60,489 bases of DNA from Clostridia bacterium (lineage in GTDB: Bacteria; Bacillota; Clostridia; Oscillospirales; QAKW01), in the NCBI GenBank assembly GCA_017560905.1, contig JAFZEA010000008.1, forward strand, positions 1 through 60,489. The letters run 5' to 3'. The notes below the pieces were generated by a model, which saw nothing but the letters and a program-made list of their open reading frames with translations, did no database searches and was not told where the DNA came from. A program made the position numbers and the translations under genes. Shown piece after piece: positions 58,201-60,489 of this stretch (position 1 is the first letter of the stretch; the number at the start of each line of letters is the position of its first letter).

Positions 58201-59757
58201 GGAAAGATCTATCAGCCCGGTGGATCCTACGACCCAAATGTCAAATACAGGTTTTTTATCGGCGGATGCAACAATGGTGTTGCCCGTAATGGTGAGAGGG
58301 GCACCGTCAGCAAAATAGCCGTTGCCAGTATCGACGAAGCCAACCTCTGAGCGAGAGGTAACTTCTACAGCCTCAGCATAGTTGTTCTCAATGTTAACGC
58401 CAACTTTTATAGGATTACTCGCTTTGGAACCTTGCCGATAAGCACAGAAGTAGTATGTATAACCGCGGACAAAGTTGTCCTCAATGGTGATCTGTGCATC
58501 GGAGTAAGCACTGAACTGCGCATTGTGAATACCAAAAACGTTGCTCACAGCCTCATAGTCGAAGGTACAGTTCCGGACTACAGCGTTGAAGTCATTTCTG
58601 TAATCGCCGAGGAATGCAATATCACTCACCGCAGCAGCGGAGGGCGCGAAGTCGAGTTCAAGACCATTAGCACCTGCGCCGATGGAGTTGATGTTGTTAA
58701 TAACAACGTTCTCCATCAGAATATCGTTACCCTGCAGAATGTTCTCGCTAGCGATTTCGGTCTCCTCCACGTTACTACCGTCCATATAAGAGTTGGTCAG
58801 ATGGAACACGGTGACAACGCGGTTTGTATTATTGTTGCCACCGATGCTAAACATTACGTCGTTGTCAATGTTGTCGAGACTGAAATAAACATTATTCATA
58901 TACATGGCGCTAAGGTATGTGTAACTTTTGTTCGTCACAACGTCCTGATGCAGCTTGGCTTCGCCACTCAGAGCAATACCATCCATACGCCATACTCCAT
59001 CCAGCGGGAGCCGGATGGTATCAGTAAATACCATTTCGGTTTCGGGATCGGCACTTCTGTCGTTCATCAGGGTGGTATCACCTACGACACCGGCAGAGGG
59101 GCTTACACCTGCCTGAGGACCAAAGAAGTTTACGTTGGTGCAATCAGCCTGTGTACAATCGGGTGTGTCAACCCCTGCGGGCCAATTATAGTCGGTTTCC
59201 TTAGCACTAGTGCTGGTAGCATGGGTCATCTCGCCGGGGAACAGCAGGACATACCAGTTGTCGGGAGTAGAATGACGGATATCCTCCATCATATCGGCCC
59301 AACCGGTATAAGTGCCGGCGTCGGTCACCACATTACCACCTAAATCGGTGGTGTCAGCGTACTGCTCGGCACCGTGAGCGTTTACACCCCACTGCAAGAG
59401 GTAAACGTCGCCGTTACCCCAAGTCTCGCCGTCGCCGTACTCGGCGAGGAAGTAGTCGCCTTCAGCGTAGCCAAGGTCCTCAGTCCAGTTAAGGTTGAAG
59501 GCCTTGAAATTTTCGCCGGGCAGACGAATGGTCTTGCCGGCATACTCAGATACATCGAATCCTGTTCCATCTTCCAGCTCGATATAGCCGTCTTCAGGAA
59601 CTATAACTGTGGTAGCAGCATTCAGCTCTTCGTATGCTGCTGTTCTGTCAACAGCAGTTTCTGCTGCCGACACGGGAAGAACGATACCGGTAAGCATACC
59701 TACACACATCAGTACGCTCAGCAGCAGGCTCAACCCACGTTTGAAGCTTTGTCTCAT
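52276..59757 (-). CDS. 2493-residue secreted beta-helix repeat protein
   Basis: Signal peptide (about residues 1-31, cleavage likely after VSA). The remainder is four large related units of about 545-590 residues. Each contains a recurring segment near residues 214, 760, 1350 and 1904 (GPQAGVSP, GPKFGVDP, GPQAGVAA, GAQSGISA). Each is preceded by a hydrophobic strand ending in FPG-, MPG- or AKE-type sequence and followed by DGI(A/T)-type strands and Asn-rich turns (NNT, NNKAV, ITNNTL), typical of right-handed parallel beta-helices. No SLH, sortase or peptidase domain is visible, so anchoring is unclear. Strong promoter and GGAG. Probably an adhesin-like or glycan-active surface protein. Confidence 0.88.
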   Translation of the reverse strand: MRQSFKRGLSLLLSVLMCVGMLTGIVLPVSAAETAVDRTAAYEELNAATTVIVPEDGYIELEDGTGFDVSEYAGKTIRLPGENFKAFNLNWTEDLGYAEGDYFLAEYGDGETWGNGDVYLLQWGVNAHGAEQYADTTDLGGNVVTDAGTYTGWADMMEDIRHSTPDNWYVLLFPGEMTHATSTSAKETDYNWPAGVDTPDCTQADCTNVNFFGPQAGVSPSAGVVGDTTLMNDRSADPETEMVFTDTIRLPLDGVWRMDGIALSGEAKLHQDVVTNKSYTYLSAMYMNNVYFSLDNIDNDVMFSIGGNNNTNRVVTVFHLTNSYMDGSNVEETEIASENILQGNDILMENVVINNINSIGAGANGLELDFAPSAAAVSDIAFLGDYRNDFNAVVRNCTFDYEAVSNVFGIHNAQFSAYSDAQITIEDNFVRGYTYYFCAYRQGSKASNPIKVGVNIENNYAEAVEVTSRSEVGFVDTGNGYFADGAPLTITGNTIVASADKKPVFDIWVVGSTGLIDLSANLFMSHDGQIRMPRTNELALRPTSKPSVLNDVYASDNKDAGVFDLFTVQETTQDLLVLNSLIVPVLDGYNTYYIEKFGTETVGSITVLPEDGVTYNTEDLFVFKDEGVEYLGVFSDPACTDSVATIEKGFSADGPLYVKAQYEAGNTHAIVVYSLNEPTKYLIVDPTGVGTYTFNGDTYTADNADFYVSMAKAYEAVDVPHIENALDTDPAFLEEVILLMPGTHTTTLNVKDSVAIVGPKFGVDPTVEGSADLSADRSVDPATEAIIGKIVLDTEWSTYTFLTLSGLTANQEGGVTHTIVVDGRYGNQRHSRLNMADMYIKSSGHNLISAPKTDPEYKDYGANNCPIYVNDSYFTDSSKVNYNMYVQATYIRFKDCTIANINPKKSGVSYYPIDPAGMSVPSLTIGWFMEGCYIDGTSTAKPWFTGAYKDIPNGDLLAKGHQLYFVGNTFNNWDGAYIIQTSTNQETPDNSVGITFKNNVVKSENFADTWVIGEANNGAKHKVRDVSGNKLYNYPWPWNFKPDSNVNVDNNFYSVNNELYVLNTNDEFYGSGFEKSSIYWTDENGTETIDMSKFNLRKGEFEEIVLDKAYGDLDEFEATITAAGGRQYNVATAFAANGGTIGEITLDSNGGTLANGVYSAVSGDVLTVPVTYKGYTVTWTVDVYSSNPWENNGLGYVAGETYIDITTSALYEGRANANEGVFVAVAPDWTTFAYTDEALTDPINRATHPELMEATAPTADGDFLEMQEGTKFYAKMPTTGIVYKFTYGVTAINMYRANTSGASTVLVFPGVYNMKTGYSNEGLYASGGNSSNFGIARPGVATDKVVVLGPQAGVAAADTATGAALRDITDTANEAVFSISFYIMNGILDDNDEVIIDGIAGTGAVNFGTHHDTNASYVYSNNNTATFTFENCLIVDYKVASASNGLFSFRAQSGSVGTDITKNTAKMHMILNINSTYLQADPTDTTWVNLGKVNTDEIHIDDSAIIINKNDRTEDLVGFYINPTTGYNNASKHDISYTCENSYLNMPSNYLYGVYHDGTENITAETRNKIEITFNNNKAVDCGIDPAAGNNTRDPLYSSFSAGAENMAITEITFTNNEVTASSYPTASDFGGVIDAGSGEYRSVDISGNVFVGYGVKSVLFGGMSANVDVSDNIYKDLDGTFIAPKLGKVTMSDVILSDDFSIRASDYRPIKYVTADPLSFDNDGTEVYSDISDGNIALIDYTDDLTVSEINEKTEFGSDNAYIYSFANMDGSVVSETIQPGDIFKMVVAHKNLNRTVTYTVGVAGQLRGSVNVNETPLAGKQFFDPAVKNHFDGLNYAKTVNINGADTLVNFVVGENIFGTIAAVPVVDNERHIYLFAKEYAGVSESIGDSTSSGIHNIFYGAQSGISAVADTNVDGVADAMNPARADLSKETVFYNVSLNIDYQNSVTIDGVTFAGESVVTDTGTARTGVVDKFILINCSTDLARPIEQHEENGQPFGFKTTVRSEAEIHDNYLVMTADSVGHMFVGRHIEDMVMTNNYVEVGAAASAVYVSPASSDGTSNIENDFGVVVSGNSIVGGAVNLADLNTTTPVVLNASIDNNHIVATEGDLYGIIVDTVAATNMEGSVISITNNTLETAEGCETVNGFLRIAGLADVVTILGNTFINTDTAPVKYAIINETDVAIVAAGNIFDGFRQTYGLTEHDGTGIAVRANGSAVPVVLTDGDVTSTIIYPDGTSYKANEDNSDQFSIIDAPLSGSSVADTENLLITDISTASDYYKFNTAKGMMIRAAVVDGENTVYYYNGFPLTGETTTVTAVLTQGDGTVIGDTYTVTIVRAPIGVDILDENCRVEDETGAGYTKPFSTYWEGRIVSTNGNDISDLLAKTNFKITDYGMFYGNTAEAVTDEACAAYVATGDSKTVATYSIGGKTVGQKESYENNATGLDSVNLIYSLRMHNVGYGVSRYGRMYLTYEVSGVSHTVYSDVVTLVSEAE

Positions 59758-59803
59758 TAGTAGTCATCTCCTTTTTATTTTTTTAGACTATGCTACATAG
59801 CGT

Positions 59804-59832
59804 ATTTTAACATAAAAAATTCATAAAATCAA
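59804..59832 (-). promoter_or_regulatory. Promoter of the giant protein gene
   Basis: Minus-strand TTGATT (59827-59832) and TAAAAT (59804-59809), 17-base spacer, about 40 bases before the start codon, with AAGGAG in between. Confidence 0.8.
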
Positions 59833-59885
59833 TAGATTTCAGCACTTTTTACTAATTCATTTACCATTTTCGTCATTTTAAACAA

Positions 59886-59917
59886 AAACCACCGATGGTT
59901 TTTGCCATCGGTGGTTT
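59886..59917 (-). terminator. Terminator between the SLH protein and the giant protein gene
   Basis: AAACCACCGATGG / CCATCGGTGGTTT, 13 perfect pairs with a 6-base loop, followed on the minus strand by TTGTTTAAAA. Hence the two surface protein genes are separate transcripts. Confidence 0.85.
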
Positions 59918-59931
59918 CTTCACATTATATA

Positions 59932-60489
59932 TTAGAGGTACAATTTTGCAAAATTAAGAATGATGGTGGCGACCTCCGCGCGAGTTGCCTGCTTTTTGGG
60001 TTCAAAGCGATAAGTACCGTCACCGTTGGAGATGCCGCTGACAATGCCGCAGACCTGACAATCGGCAACATAGTTTCTGGCCCAGGAGGAGATACTGTTT
60101 TGGTCAGTGAAATCAATGGCCGTGCTAATTACACGGAAATCCACATCGGCATAGTAGCCATACTCCAGAATCATTTTGCTGATCTGTTCACGGGTTACAT
60201 TGGCATCGGGCTCAAAGGTAGTAGCGGAAGTGCCGCTGACAATACCGGCCTTGAAGGCCCAGTTGATATACTTGGTGTAATATTGGTCACCGACATCGGT
60301 AAAGTGTGTTTTGTTGCTGTACTTAGAGGTATCTACACCGTGCAATCTGCCCAGTACCGTAACCATCATTCCGCGAGTCATCGGTGCGTTGGGACCAAAG
60401 GCGGTGTCACTCACACCGACAAAAAACTTGCTGTTGTATACATAATCAATAGCACCGTTTTTGCAGAACCAGTCCGAACGGGAGATATC
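59932..60489 (-). CDS. SLH-domain protein, C-terminal part
   Basis: The gene enters from the right edge; about 185 residues are visible. Nearly three SLH repeats can be read: ISRSDWFCKNGAIDYVYNSKFF...APMTRGMMVTVLGRLHGVD, FTDVGDQYYTKYINWAFKAGIV...NVTREQISKMILEYGYYADV and SSWARNYVADCQVCGIVSG...QATRAEVATIILNFAKLYL. The end is almost identical to that of the SLH protein at 45658. The N-terminal part, probably a surface domain, lies outside the window. It is upstream of the giant protein gene on the same strand. Confidence 0.92.
   Translation of the reverse strand, partial: DISRSDWFCKNGAIDYVYNSKFFVGVSDTAFGPNAPMTRGMMVTVLGRLHGVDTSKYSNKTHFTDVGDQYYTKYINWAFKAGIVSGTSATTFEPDANVTREQISKMILEYGYYADVDFRVISTAIDFTDQNSISSWARNYVADCQVCGIVSGISNGDGTYRFEPKKQATRAEVATIILNFAKLYL

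Overview
The window looks like a chromosomal piece of an anaerobic, low-to-mid GC Clostridia bacterium, probably in the Oscillospiraceae/Ruminococcaceae range. The evidence is pyruvate phosphate dikinase, L-lactate dehydrogenase, the PFL/UPF0210-ACT gene pair, PduL, DUF1385, the rimP-nusA-ylxR-ylxQ-infB-rbfA order, strong ribosome-binding sites of the GGAGG type, sigma-A promoters with 17-base spacers, and several secreted proteins with SLH domains. That placement is inference. There is no transposase, integrase, phage structural gene or CRISPR array. Gene content is mostly housekeeping, with small accessory islands between operons.

Layout. 1-7.4 kb (mostly minus strand): ppdK (partial), alr-apbE, two small membrane proteins (plus strand), a MATE exporter, and an ACT-UPF0210 operon that ends in a decayed esterase pseudogene. 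7.5-15.2 kb: yebC, ldh, citrate synthase, a redoxin-like protein lacking its cysteines, a SLOG-aroK pair followed in frame by an orphan AraC DNA-binding domain, then a solute-binding lipoprotein with tadA. 15.2-22.5 kb: an LtaS-like sulfatase with a radical SAM gene, pduL, and metG-tatD-5-FTHF cyclo-ligase. 22.7-31.8 kb: acyltransferase, MFS transporter, threonine aldolase family enzyme, CDF transporter, an M23 peptidase with LysM and G5 domains, a small XRE-regulator/short-protein module between near-identical 56-base repeats, and an SLH polysaccharide deacetylase. 31.8-35.1 kb: DUF1385-prmC-phosphohexomutase. 35.2-35.7 kb: an unassigned RNA gene of about 480 nt with its own promoter and terminator. 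35.9-45.0 kb: the NusA/IF-2 operon running on through truB, ribF and two lipoprotein genes. 45.2-52.0 kb: gtrA, an SLH protein, small genes, two pseudogene remnants, a DEAD-box helicase, a four-helix-bundle protein gene and two tRNAs. 52.1-60.5 kb: a 2493-residue secreted repeat protein followed two bases later by a 38-codon gene, and the C-terminus of another SLH protein.

The most unusual signal is noncoding. At four places (about 2.74-2.92, 8.33-8.64, 22.22-22.42 and 51.66-51.82 kb) intergenic DNA consists of strings of tiny hairpins (stems of 5-10 bp, loops often 3-4 nt). In the two clearest arrays the joints are an array-specific short word. AATATCACT occurs four times in the right half of the 8.5 kb array, with its reverse complement in the left half. 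GCGATAT occurs three times in the left half of the 22.3 kb array, with ATATCGC three times in the right half. Each array could therefore close into one branched structure. The 22.3 kb array supplies the stop codon of the adjacent gene, and the 51.7 kb array sits directly upstream of a four-helix-bundle (S23/IVP-type) gene. I regard these arrays, with that gene as a possible partner, as the best candidate for an undescribed element. The 480-nt RNA and the giant protein/short peptide pair come next.

Functional themes are central carbon and redox metabolism (ppdK, ldh, citrate synthase, pduL), translation and RNA handling (metG, tadA, truB, rbfA, infB, nusA, prmC, rimP, DEAD helicase), and cell envelope work (alr, LtaS-like, M23, deacetylase, acyltransferase, GtrA, SLH proteins).
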